The position numbers and the translations under genes were made by a program. This document shows, in pieces, positions 15,848 to 23,068 of a stretch of 64,000 bases of DNA. Each line of letters begins with the position of its first letter. Position 1 is the first letter of the stretch. The DNA comes from Candidatus Dormiibacterota bacterium (lineage in GTDB: Bacteria; Chloroflexota; Dormibacteria; Dormibacterales; Dormibacteraceae), in contig PLJM01000027.1 of the NCBI GenBank assembly GCA_003139695.1, positions 97,933 to 161,932 on the forward strand, read 5' to 3'. A model generated the notes under the pieces. That model did no database searches. It was not told where the DNA came from and saw nothing but the letters and a program-made list of their open reading frames with translations.

Positions 15848-16869
15848 AGGTTGGCGATTTGCGGGCTCTCGAACTGGACGACGTTCTCCGCATTCTGCTC
15901 GCCACTGTGCGAAAGGTTGAAGCTGCCGCAATAGACGAAGTCGTCGGCGACAAGGATCTTGGCGTGCATGAAGTCATGCACCGAGCCTTTCGAATACGGG
16001 ATCGAGCGCTTGGAACCGAAGTGCACGGCCTTCACGATGCTTTGAAACGCCGCCGTCTTCCAGGAAGCCGTGGCCTGGGTTGCCCACTGCCGCTGCACCT
16101 CATCCATCTCAGTCGCATCGTACACACCCGAGATATCCGCCTTGCCGTTCAGGCAGGCGTCCCCCAGCGCGCCAAGAATGGGGCCGGATGTGATGACCGG
16201 CGAGCAGATCCGCAGCCTCTTCTGCGCAGAGGAAATCGACTTGGCGATCGCATGCGAAAGCTGTACTCCGCGGCCGGGGCAGAAGTACGCGCGCAGCTTT
16301 GTTGAGTCGGCAAGGGCCGACCACTGGGTTGTGAACCGCCCTGACATCGCCACCACTGGACGCTGCCAGAGCTCCTCGAAGTTTCGCGTGTAATCGGCAC
16401 CCACAATCGCCGACGCGAAGATGAATGACACGTTCTCCTCTCGCGTGAACGAGTCGTTGGTCCAGTTCATCGAGCCGCTGAGAACTGCGGCTTGCGGTGT
16501 AGCGGCATCGCGCACCGCGTACTTGTGATGCATGAGGTCGGGGACGCCCTGAACCGGCTTGATCGCGACCCCCATCGCCTTCAGCTGATCGATGAAGGCC
16601 CAGTCGACCTGGGCAGGGGGCGGTACCGGGATCGTGTCGGGATAGTCGTTGTTGAACATCAGGCGGATGGTCACGCCACGCTTGAGCGCCCCGTCAAACG
16701 CTGCGAGAACTGCGGCCGCCGGCCCTGCATCGAGCCTGAGGTCGTAGATGGCGATGTCGATGGTCTTCGTCGCGCCGTCGAGAAAGCCGGCGACCCTCGC
16801 AGCGACAGAGTCTGCGGTCTGGCCTCCGTCAGTCAGAAAGAAGAAGTCGGTCGGCGGAACCGCGGCTAT
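15784..16869 (-). CDS. Phospholipase D-like protein with two HKD motifs; start codon not canonical
   Basis: About 360 residues with two PLD repeats: HHKYAVRD in the first half and MHAKILVADD in the second, each with the downstream Ser/Asn (SGSMNWTND, GSFNLSHSG). The GTG at 16674 would remove the first beta strands of repeat one. The frame remains open above it and encodes TKTIDIAIYDLRLD and FFFLTDGGQ, typical PLD content, up to ATA at 16869, which overlaps the upstream TAG (ATAG). No ATG, GTG or TTG exists in between. The activity may be phosphodiesterase or nuclease; the substrate is unknown. Confidence 0.72.
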   Translation of the reverse strand: MAAVPPTDFFFLTDGGQTADSVAARVAGFLDGATKTIDIAIYDLRLDAGPAAAVLAAFDGALKRGVTIRLMFNNDYPDTIPVPPPAQVDWAFIDQLKAMGVAIKPVQGVPDLMHHKYAVRDAATPQAAVLSGSMNWTNDSFTREENVSFIFASAIVGADYTRNFEELWQRPVVAMSGRFTTQWSALADSTKLRAYFCPGRGVQLSHAIAKSISSAQKRLRICSPVITSGPILGALGDACLNGKADISGVYDATEMDEVQRQWATQATASWKTAAFQSIVKAVHFGSKRSIPYSKGSVHDFMHAKILVADDFVYCGSFNLSHSGEQNAENVVQFESPQIANLCAAYIDTVAARYGGRPLTGT

Positions 16870-17639
16870 CGCGACGCCTTGACCTCTGGCTCGCCGGGGT
16901 CCTCTCGCGGTTCGTCGATTCCTGCAGGCAGGGGCCGGGTGGCCATTGCAGCGGCCTCTTCGGGATCGTCGGTCAACGTCATGAGGTCCATGTCAGCAGG
17001 CGAGATGGCTCGGCGGCCGAGCACGACTTTGCGCATCCAGTCGAGCAAGCCGGTCCAGTACTCAGTGCCGAACAGCACGATCGGAAAGTGCTCGATCTTG
17101 CCCGTCTGCGCCAGCGTCAGCGACTCGAAAAGCTCATCGAGGGTGCCGAGGCCGCCTGGAAAGATGACGAAGCCGCGAGCGTATTTCACGAACATGTTCT
17201 TGCGGACGAAGAAGTATCTGAACTCAACGCCCAGGTCGACGTAAGCGTTGAGCTCCTGCTCGTCGGGCAGCTCAATATTGCATCCGACGGATAGACCGCC
17301 CGCCTCCTGGCAGCCGCGATTGACAGCCTCCATGATCCCGGGGCCTCCCCCGGTGATCACCGCGAAACCGCGGTGCGCAAGGGCGGCGCCGAGGGCGCGG
17401 CCGGCGGCGTAGTAGGGGTCATCCGTCGTCGCGCGAGCCGAGCCGAAGACAGTGACGGCAGGCCCGACATCATTGAGTGCGTCGAAACCCTCGACAAACT
17501 CGGACAGGATGCGCAGCACACGCCACGGGTCTGCGTGGTGAGCGAGCTCTTCGATGGTGCTGCGCTCGAGCAACATCTTGTCCGCGGGCGGACGCTGAGA
17601 TGGAACGATGAGGCGGCCTGCGCGGCGTCGGTTCGGCAC
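16866..17639 (-). CDS. LOG family protein (TIGR00730, Rossmann nucleotide-binding)
   Basis: 257 residues. It has the TIGR00730/lysine decarboxylase-like fold: VTVFGSARA early, GGGPGIMEAVNRG at about residues 97-109, and the family motif FPGGLGTLDELFE near residue 160. Proteins with PGGxGTxxE are usually phosphoribohydrolases acting on nucleoside monophosphates, including cytokinin-activating LOG enzymes. The start is GTG, 5 bp past the upstream gene's stop. The acidic tail (PREDPGEPEVKASR) runs to the TAG that overlaps the PLD frame. Confidence 0.85.
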   Translation of the reverse strand: MPNRRRAGRLIVPSQRPPADKMLLERSTIEELAHHADPWRVLRILSEFVEGFDALNDVGPAVTVFGSARATTDDPYYAAGRALGAALAHRGFAVITGGGPGIMEAVNRGCQEAGGLSVGCNIELPDEQELNAYVDLGVEFRYFFVRKNMFVKYARGFVIFPGGLGTLDELFESLTLAQTGKIEHFPIVLFGTEYWTGLLDWMRKVVLGRRAISPADMDLMTLTDDPEEAAAMATRPLPAGIDEPREDPGEPEVKASR

Positions 17640-17644
17640 CCTGC

Positions 17645-18247
17645 CTAGGACTCCCGCCCGACAGCGTCGCTTGATTTCGTGGGCTTCACGTCTTCAACCG
17701 AGCCATTGGTGTCCGATGTAGCCGGCTCCGGCTCCGCAGCATCACCGGCGACTTCCAGCGCCAGGCGCTTGCGCTGGGCGGCGCGAGATTTCTTCGTGCT
17801 GGCGACCTGCACCGGTTCGAGCTCGGTGCTCGGCAGGTCGGCATCTGTGACGTCGGTGGTTCCCTTGCCCGCTGGGGGCAAGGCCGTGGTCGTAATCCTG
17901 TCGGGCAGCTTCGAGGTGGAGTGATCGGGCATCTCGAGCAGCTGGTCGAGGTGAGCGCGAAGTGAAGCGACTTCCGCCTCGAGCTCGTGCACCCGGCGGC
18001 GGTGGCGCATGTGCTCCGTGAAGTGGTGCAGGCCGTCCATCCAGTGATAGAGGGTGCCGGCGATCAGGACGAGGGCCAATGGCACTACCGCCACGGTCCA
18101 CAAAGGGATGCCGTTGATGTCGATGACCGACCAGTGGATGTCCACGGAGGCGAGGTTGCTGTAGCCGAATACTGTCGTGACGACCCCGATGAAGAGGCCC
18201 ACGATCAGCGAGCTAGCCAGCAGGAAGCGCTGCCACAGATGGTTCAA
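17645..18247 (-). CDS. LapA-like two-helix membrane protein with charged C-terminal tail
   Basis: 200 residues. It has two N-terminal membrane helices (LLASSLIVGLFIGVVTTVF and WTVAVVPLALVLIAGTLYHW), then a coiled-coil segment (RRRVHELEAEVASLRAHLDQLLEM), and a long low-complexity tail of Thr, Glu and Lys. This is the plan of DUF1049/LapA proteins, which help assemble envelope components in Proteobacteria; its role here is unknown. It lies upstream of the LOG gene with a 5-bp gap, likely in one transcript. Confidence 0.65.
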   Translation of the reverse strand: MNHLWQRFLLASSLIVGLFIGVVTTVFGYSNLASVDIHWSVIDINGIPLWTVAVVPLALVLIAGTLYHWMDGLHHFTEHMRHRRRVHELEAEVASLRAHLDQLLEMPDHSTSKLPDRITTTALPPAGKGTTDVTDADLPSTELEPVQVASTKKSRAAQRKRLALEVAGDAAEPEPATSDTNGSVEDVKPTKSSDAVGRES

Positions 18248-18303
18248 ATCGGCACCGGGCCGAAGGTTAACCGGTTTGACGGAGGGTCGCCACCGATTGA
18301 CGC

Positions 18304-18726
18304 CTAATCTATGCGCTCCAGCACCATCACGGGGATGTGGCGAGTGGTCTTTTGGCGGTATTCGTTGAAGCCGGGCATCGCCTTAGCGTGGTTTTCATAC
18401 AGCCGCTCGTACTCATCCTCGCCCGCTTCGCGGGCGCGGGCCTTGAACTTCTCGCCGCCGATCTCAACAGTGACCTCGGGATGCGCCTTGAGGTTGTGAT
18501 ACCAGCTCGGGTTGGTGGGCGCGCCACCCTTGGAGGCGATGATCACGTACTTGTCGCCGTCGCGGGAGTAGACGATCGGGGTCTCGTGCACCGCGCCGGA
18601 CTTGGCGCCCTTGGAGGTGAGGATCACCAGAGTGCGATCCTTGAACGGGCCGTCCGGGGCCTTGCCTTTGTTGGCACGGAGATGTTCGATCAGGGTTCGG
18701 TTGAAGTCGTTGTATGTGCTGCTCAT
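18304..18726 (-). CDS. Deazaflavin-dependent nitroreductase family protein (DUF385)
   Basis: 140 residues from ATG 18726 (the longer frame to 19023 covers a divergent gene). The fold is the split-barrel F420/FMN type, marked by LTSKGAKSGAVHETPIVYSRDGDKYVIIASKGGAPTNPSWYHNL and VEIGGEKFKARAREA. The family (Ddn-like) binds coenzyme F420 in actinobacteria and reduces quinones or nitro compounds. A second relative is encoded at 53168-53683. Whether this organism makes F420 is not shown in the window. Confidence 0.85.
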   Translation of the reverse strand: MSSTYNDFNRTLIEHLRANKGKAPDGPFKDRTLVILTSKGAKSGAVHETPIVYSRDGDKYVIIASKGGAPTNPSWYHNLKAHPEVTVEIGGEKFKARAREAGEDEYERLYENHAKAMPGFNEYRQKTTRHIPVMVLERID

Positions 18727-18823
18727 CAACAAGAGATTACCTACACAGGTGGTCGCTGATTCCACCCGCCAGGGCCAGGTGAGCGTTACGAGCGCAGCGG
18801 TTTCGCCACCTATAGTTTCCGGC

Positions 18824-19084
18824 GTGGTGCCACCCCCTAACCGCCGGCCGGGATTCGATTGGTCGACGGTCTCGATCGCCCTGTCGATCATGGGAGCTCT
18901 GATCTCGATCGCGACTCCAGGGCTGGTCTTGTTGGGACTCATCGTGTTTGTGGCGGGATTGAGCATGGGCGTGCTCGGCTGGAGGAGGGGCGTGCGCAAG
19001 AACCGCGCGGCCATCGGAATCATCCTGAACTCGGCGAACTTGCTCCTGAACGTCGGTTTGCTGACCTCCGCGGCCCCGCGCTAG
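18824..19084 (+). CDS. Small two-helix membrane protein
   Basis: 86 residues from GTG 18824 (or 18827). A short Pro/Arg-rich head is followed by VSIALSIMGALISIATPGLVLLGLIVFVAGLSMGVLGW, then a basic loop (RRGVRKNR) and a second helix (AAIGIILNSANLLLNVGLL). This resembles DUF4190-like proteins, but the assignment is weak. It is divergent from the DUF385 gene. Confidence 0.5.
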   Translation: MVPPPNRRPGFDWSTVSIALSIMGALISIATPGLVLLGLIVFVAGLSMGVLGWRRGVRKNRAAIGIILNSANLLLNVGLLTSAAPR

Positions 19085-19125
19085 CGCAATTTCCGTCGGC
19101 GGCCCCCGTCAAGGGGGATGACACG

Positions 19126-19305
19126 ATGGACGCTGTCACAGCCGGCTTCTACCTGGGCAACCTGGCCTATCTGGGTGTCCTGGCGCTGGCCTTCTGGTTC
19201 GTGGGCCGGTGGGGCTGGATCGGGCTGCTGATCCGAGTCGCGTGCGCAGCGCTGTTCCTGATCCGAATCGTGACCCTGCTGTCCTTTATGACGGGGTCAT
19301 CCTGA
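19126..19305 (+). CDS. Small membrane protein of unknown function
   Basis: 59 residues from ATG 19126, with a purine-rich AGGGGG site about 10 bp upstream. There are two hydrophobic helices (FYLGNLAYLGVLALAFWFVG and IGLLIRVACAALFLIRIVTLL). It follows the previous small membrane gene by 41 bp and ends 17 bp before the 3' end of the convergent tmRNA gene. No family recognised. Confidence 0.45.
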   Translation: MDAVTAGFYLGNLAYLGVLALAFWFVGRWGWIGLLIRVACAALFLIRIVTLLSFMTGSS

Positions 19306-19321
19306 CCAGCCGGGGTCAGCT

Positions 19322-19703
19322 TGGTGGAGGCGGCGGGAGTTGAACCCGCGTCCGAAGCAGTCTCCTACGGGATCTCTACGAGCGTGTCCAGGATTTTGGT
19401 TCTCGCTTAGCGGCTCCTCCTGACGGGATCCGCTTTTCGCCAGTCTCGGTGAGTGTCCCGCATCGAGGCCGAGACGCCCTCGATGCGGCAATCCGGTCTG
19501 TTTTAATGCCGTTCCCCAGTCCGCCGGATTGACCGGGGGCGACACCCGGGATCTAAGTCCCGGGACTCACGTCTCTACTGCTTACGCAGCGAGGGCGAGA
19601 GTGTTGGTCTTGTTGGCATTTGTAAAAATGCTTGCGCTGTAACGCACGCGCTCTCGGCTCGCAATCCCGAAGCTCAACTGCCCCGTCGAGACCGGACGCC
19701 CCC
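19322..19703 (-). ncRNA. ssrA: tmRNA (transfer-messenger RNA)
   Basis: 382 nt. The 5' end GGGGGCGTCC and the 3' end GCGGGTTCAACTCCCGC followed by CGCCTCCACCA form the tRNA-like acceptor and T arm, with CCA encoded at 19322-19324. GGGGGCG pairs with CGCCTCC with one G-U. The post-acceptor sequence GGTCTCGACGGGG is the conserved tmRNA 5' signature. The tag frame (19582-19635) ends in LALAA. With SmpB, encoded 1.5 kb away at 21187-21657, it rescues stalled ribosomes and marks the incomplete proteins for degradation. Confidence 0.95.
19582..19635 (-). other. tmRNA tag-peptide reading frame
   Basis: The resume codon GCA at 19635-19633 is preceded by GUUACAGC, matching the usual upstream determinant. 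The frame encodes ASIFTNANKTNTLALAA and ends at TAA 19582-19584. The C-terminal LALAA is the ClpXP/Tsp-type degradation signal. Confidence 0.8.
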
Positions 19704-19728
19704 ACGAAGCTGAACTCGTTGCACTCCA

Positions 19729-19734
19729 ATTCTA
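19729..19734 (-). promoter_or_regulatory. Possible -10 element of ssrA
   Basis: TAGAAT on the minus strand lies 26 bp upstream of the tmRNA 5' end, leaving a short leader for RNase P to remove. No good -35 hexamer is visible at 16-18 bp. Confidence 0.3.
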
Positions 19735-19775
19735 CCCCTCGGGTGCCAACCCCACACCTCTGGCCTTCTGCTCTA

Positions 19776-20741
19776 ATGGACGCGGCAAACCACATGGCAG
19801 TTGGGCAGAAGACGGAGCACCTGGAACCCGACCTTGATAGGGTCGCGAAGGCGAACCTCAAAGAGCTCGGCGACATCCGAATCGATGACGTTCTGGCCTT
19901 CATCGACCGGGGCATAGAGAACATGCCCAGCTACATGGACCTCTACCGCCGCTGGGAGTCGCAGCAGTGGTCGGTGGGCGATCTCGATTTCACCCTCGAC
20001 CGCGAGGACTGGCTTAAAGCATCGGACCTCGACCGCAAGGCCACGCTGTGGTCGCACCGCCTTTTCTTCAACGGCGAGGAGCGCGTCACCGCGACGCTGG
20101 CTCCGTTCGTCTGGGCGGCGCCAACGCCCGAGATTGAGATCTTCCTGTCGACCCAGATGGTCGACGAGGCACGCCACACTGTCTTCTTCGACCGTTGGTG
20201 GCGCGAGGTGGTTGGCACCGACTCCAAGAATTTGAAAGATCTGCTCGCGGAGATCCGCCCCGACACCAACGAGGGCTACAACACCCTGTTCTACGACCGC
20301 TTGCCCTCGACCGCGCAGCGGATGGCGAGCAACCCGAAAGACTTTGACGCCTTCGTCGAAGGCGTGACGATCTACCACATCATCGTGGAGGCCACTATCG
20401 CGCTGACCGGCCAGCGCTTCGAGCTCGAGTCGATGCGCGAGCTGGGCACGACTGACCGCGGCTTTTACCGAGGTTTCACGGCCGTCGCTCGGGACGAGTC
20501 GCGCCATGTTAGCTTCGGGATCAAGGTCCTCCAGGAAGCAGTGCGCGAGAACCCTGAGCGTTTCGCCCCGCTGATCCAGAGGACTCTGGTCGAGTGCCTC
20601 CCGCTGGTCGCGGGCACATTGGATCCGCCCGACCCGGCCTACATCACGGAGTTCGGCCACACCGAGAGCGAGATCCTGCAATTCGCGATGGATTCGCTCA
20701 ACAAGCGATTGCGAGCCATCGGCATCAATCTGGCGGCTTAG
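19776..20741 (+). CDS. R2-like (ferritin-like) di-metal carboxylate oxidase
   Basis: 321 residues from ATG 19776 (19794 is an alternative). The four-helix-bundle metal ligands are visible: the Glu of NGEERVTA, the ExxH of DEARHTVFFDRWW, the Glu of FVEGVTIYHIIVEATIAL, and the second ExxH in RDESRHVSFG. The family is related to ribonucleotide reductase subunit R2 and especially to R2-like ligand-binding oxidases, which hold a Mn/Fe centre and a fatty acid ligand. No large subunit NrdA/NrdE is nearby, which argues against a true R2. It is transcribed toward the GNAT gene, 9 bp downstream. Confidence 0.75.
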   Translation: MDAANHMAVGQKTEHLEPDLDRVAKANLKELGDIRIDDVLAFIDRGIENMPSYMDLYRRWESQQWSVGDLDFTLDREDWLKASDLDRKATLWSHRLFFNGEERVTATLAPFVWAAPTPEIEIFLSTQMVDEARHTVFFDRWWREVVGTDSKNLKDLLAEIRPDTNEGYNTLFYDRLPSTAQRMASNPKDFDAFVEGVTIYHIIVEATIALTGQRFELESMRELGTTDRGFYRGFTAVARDESRHVSFGIKVLQEAVRENPERFAPLIQRTLVECLPLVAGTLDPPDPAYITEFGHTESEILQFAMDSLNKRLRAIGINLAA

Positions 20742-20750
20742 GACGCTCGC

Positions 20751-21170
20751 GTGACCCGAATCGAGCGCCTCGGGCCGGGTGATGAAGAAAAGGTCGCGGC
20801 GGCCGAAGGATTATTCGATGGGCCGGTAAAACCGGACGCAGCGCACCATTTCCTCAACGACCCCGGCCACCACTTGCTCATCGCCTACTCCGACGGCGAG
20901 CCTGCCGGCTTCGTCTCGGGCGTGGAGATGACCCACCCCGATAAGGGCACCGAGATGTTTCTGTACGAGCTCGGCGTCGGCGAGGCTCATCGGCGGAAAG
21001 GGGTGGCCACGGCGTTGGTGGAGGCGCTCAAGGACCTTGCGCGCGAGCGCGGCAACTACGGCATGTGGGTGCTGTGCGACGAGGACAACGAAGCGGCGGT
21101 CAAAACCTACCGAAGGGCCGGCGGCAGTGACTCCACACCGATTCTCTTCGACTGGCAATTCGAAAGCTAA
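20751..21170 (+). CDS. GNAT family N-acetyltransferase
   Basis: 139 residues from GTG 20751. The acetyl-CoA site is visible as LYELGVGEAHRRKGVATALVEAL (R-R-K-G-V-A pattern), and the last strands contain WVLCDEDNEAAVKTYRRAGG. The short length and the DNEAA..TYR ending resemble the AAC(3)-I aminoglycoside acetyltransferase branch, but resistance cannot be inferred. It lies 9 bp behind the R2-like gene, likely in one transcript. Confidence 0.8.
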   Translation: MTRIERLGPGDEEKVAAAEGLFDGPVKPDAAHHFLNDPGHHLLIAYSDGEPAGFVSGVEMTHPDKGTEMFLYELGVGEAHRRKGVATALVEALKDLARERGNYGMWVLCDEDNEAAVKTYRRAGGSDSTPILFDWQFES

Positions 21171-21186
21171 ATCGCTGCGCGGGCGC

Positions 21187-21657
21187 CTAGCCTCGCGTCC
21201 TCATCGCGCGTGCGATATCCCTTTTCGCGTCTCGTTCAGCGATCGCCTCGCGTTTGTCGTACTGCTTTTTGCCCCGCGCCAGCCCCACCTCGACCTTGGC
21301 GTGGTTGCGCGAGAAGTACACGCGCAGCGGTATGAGCGTGTACCCCTTCTGCCTCACCTTCCCGATCAGGCTCGAGATCTCCTTGCGATGCAGGAGGAGC
21401 TTGCGCGGCCGCATCGGTTCGTGGTTCATCAGGTTGGCCTGCGCGTAAGGCGAGATGTGGACGTTCTCGAGCCACGCCTCATTGCCGTCGATGCGCACGA
21501 ACCCATCTCGCAGGTTGGTCCGTCCGTTGCGCACCGACTTCACCTCTGTCCCCGTGAGCATGATCCCCGCCTCGAGCTTGTCGTCGATGAAGTAGTCGTG
21601 ATAAGCGCGGCGGTTGACCGCGACATCGCGCTCCTTTTCGTCTTTCTTGTCAGGCAT
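21187..21657 (-). CDS. smpB: SsrA-binding protein SmpB
   Basis: 156 residues from ATG 21657, overlapping the fmt end by 8 bp. The family core is present: NRRAYHDYFIDDKLEAGIMLTGTEVKSVRNGRTNLRDGFV, and ISPYAQANLMNHEPMRPRKLLLHRKEI. The basic C-terminal tail (KKQYDKREAIAERDAKRDIARAMR) forms the helix that mimics an mRNA in the ribosome. It binds the tRNA-like domain of tmRNA, whose gene lies 1.5 kb away. This is the final gene of the long housekeeping block. Confidence 0.95.
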   Translation of the reverse strand: MPDKKDEKERDVAVNRRAYHDYFIDDKLEAGIMLTGTEVKSVRNGRTNLRDGFVRIDGNEAWLENVHISPYAQANLMNHEPMRPRKLLLHRKEISSLIGKVRQKGYTLIPLRVYFSRNHAKVEVGLARGKKQYDKREAIAERDAKRDIARAMRTRG

Positions 21658-22477
21658 TGCGCTCGCCCAACACCTGCTTCGCAGGCGCCGGTCTCTTACC
21701 TGGCATCTGCACCACGTCCGGTACATAACGATCGCCCTCGACGTGCCCGCTCAACAACTTCACCGGACCCGACTTCGTCGGCATCGTGACCCCGGGCCAG
21801 GGCTGCAGGCCGCGCACGCGGCGGTCGATCTCTCCCGCCTCCACATTCCAGTCGAGCTCCCCATCCTCTCGTCGCAACCGGGGGGCCAGTGTGGCGCGCG
21901 CATGGTCTTGTTCAACCGGTGCGATCTGGTCCAGGCTCTCCAACGTCGCCACCAGCAGCTCGGCGCCCATGACAGCAAGCCGTCCGGTGAGTGCCGCCGC
22001 ATCTTCCCCTTCCCCGATCATCGTCTTGCCCACAGCCAGGATCGGACCATGGTCGAGCTTCTCGTCCATCCGCATGATGGTGACCCCTGTCTCGCGGTCG
22101 CCCGCCAGGATCGCATGCGCGACAGGTGCCGCCCCTCGGTGACGCGGCAGCAGCGATGCGTGAACGTTGACGGCTCCGAGCCGTGGAATCGACAGCACCG
22201 AGGCAGGAATGATCTGCCCATACGCGACCACCACCAGCAGGTCTGGCGCCAGGCGCCGCAGCTGCTCAGCCACCTCGGGCGCCTTGATCCGTTCCGGCTG
22301 CGTCACAGCGAGCCCCAGCGCGTCGGCCGCAAGTTTCACAGGCGGTGGGGCGGGCTTCATGCGGTGACCCGGCCGCGTCGGCTGAGTGATCACAACCTGG
22401 ATCTCATGACCGGCGCGGTGCAGAGCCTGAAGCGAAGGTACGGCGAACTCGGCCGTGCCGGCGAAAGCGATCTTCAG
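21650..22477 (-). CDS. fmt: Methionyl-tRNA formyltransferase; non-canonical start
   Basis: Formylates initiator Met-tRNA. The catalytic loop HASLLPRHRGAAP, then NW.. spacing and the DHGPIL motif are intact; the C-terminal OB domain is short (GPVKLLSGHVEGD..QMPGKRPAP). The first in-frame GTG (22393) would delete strand one and the IAFAGTAEFAVPSLQALHRAGH segment, which is plainly coding. No ATG, GTG or TTG precedes it. The options are CTG at 22477 or CTA at 22489, which overlaps the def stop as CTAG. Def and Fmt act at the two ends of the same formyl-Met cycle and are adjacent here, as in most bacteria. Confidence 0.88.
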   Translation of the reverse strand: MKIAFAGTAEFAVPSLQALHRAGHEIQVVITQPTRPGHRMKPAPPPVKLAADALGLAVTQPERIKAPEVAEQLRRLAPDLLVVVAYGQIIPASVLSIPRLGAVNVHASLLPRHRGAAPVAHAILAGDRETGVTIMRMDEKLDHGPILAVGKTMIGEGEDAAALTGRLAVMGAELLVATLESLDQIAPVEQDHARATLAPRLRREDGELDWNVEAGEIDRRVRGLQPWPGVTMPTKSGPVKLLSGHVEGDRYVPDVVQMPGKRPAPAKQVLGERNA

Positions 22478-22485
22478 GAAAGCGC

Positions 22486-22998
22486 CTAGCCTACCGCTGC
22501 CGCGACGGCTGCTTCCCTCTCCTCGGCCACCAGGTCCTCGACCCGCCGCAAGGTGTCGAGGCTGGTCAATCGGTCGACGAAAAGGACGCCGTCGAGGTGG
22601 TCGAGCTCGTGCTGAAAGGCGCGTGCGGTGAATCCGGTTGACTTGATTCGCACTTCCTTGCCGTGCCGGTTGCGCCCCTTGACGACAACAGTCTCGTGGC
22701 GCGCGACCTCGCCCACCCAGCCCGGGTAGCTCAAACAGCCCTCGTACCCGACCTGCACGCCGTCGTGCTTCACGATCTCTGGATTGACGAGGCCCCAGAT
22801 CTGGTTGTCGTCACCCTTGACCACGCACACGCGAAGGCCCACCCCGATTTGAGGAGCCGCCAGCCCCGCCCCGGGCGCGTCAAGCATCGTCTCTGACAGG
22901 TCGTCGATCAATCGCTGAATCGACGTGTCGACGCGCGGCACCTTCTTCGCCTTCTGGCGAAGCACGGGGTGCTCGAAGCTGAGGATGGGGCGAACCAC
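22486..22998 (-). CDS. def: Peptide deformylase
   Basis: 170 residues. The three motifs are present: GAGLAAPQIG, EGCLSYPG (metal ligand Cys; Tyr in place of the common Val) and QHELDHLDG (two His ligands and the catalytic Glu). It removes the formyl group from nascent proteins. It stands between priA and fmt, and its stop abuts the fmt frame. The length is typical of type 1 enzymes. Confidence 0.95.
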   Translation of the reverse strand: MVRPILSFEHPVLRQKAKKVPRVDTSIQRLIDDLSETMLDAPGAGLAAPQIGVGLRVCVVKGDDNQIWGLVNPEIVKHDGVQVGYEGCLSYPGWVGEVARHETVVVKGRNRHGKEVRIKSTGFTARAFQHELDHLDGVLFVDRLTSLDTLRRVEDLVAEEREAAVAAAVG

Positions 22999-23068
22999 GA
23001 GATCGATTTTACCCAGGGGAGGCTTGAGTTAAGCCGGCTTAGGCCAGCCAACCCGAATTGCGCATCGC

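Noticed and set aside
19776..20741. True ribonucleotide reductase small subunit
   Set aside because: No large-subunit gene or NrdR boxes are nearby, and the helix spacing fits the R2-like oxidase group better.
20751..21170. Aminoglycoside resistance gene
   Set aside because: Only the general GNAT fold is visible. Similarity in length to AAC(3)-I does not show resistance.
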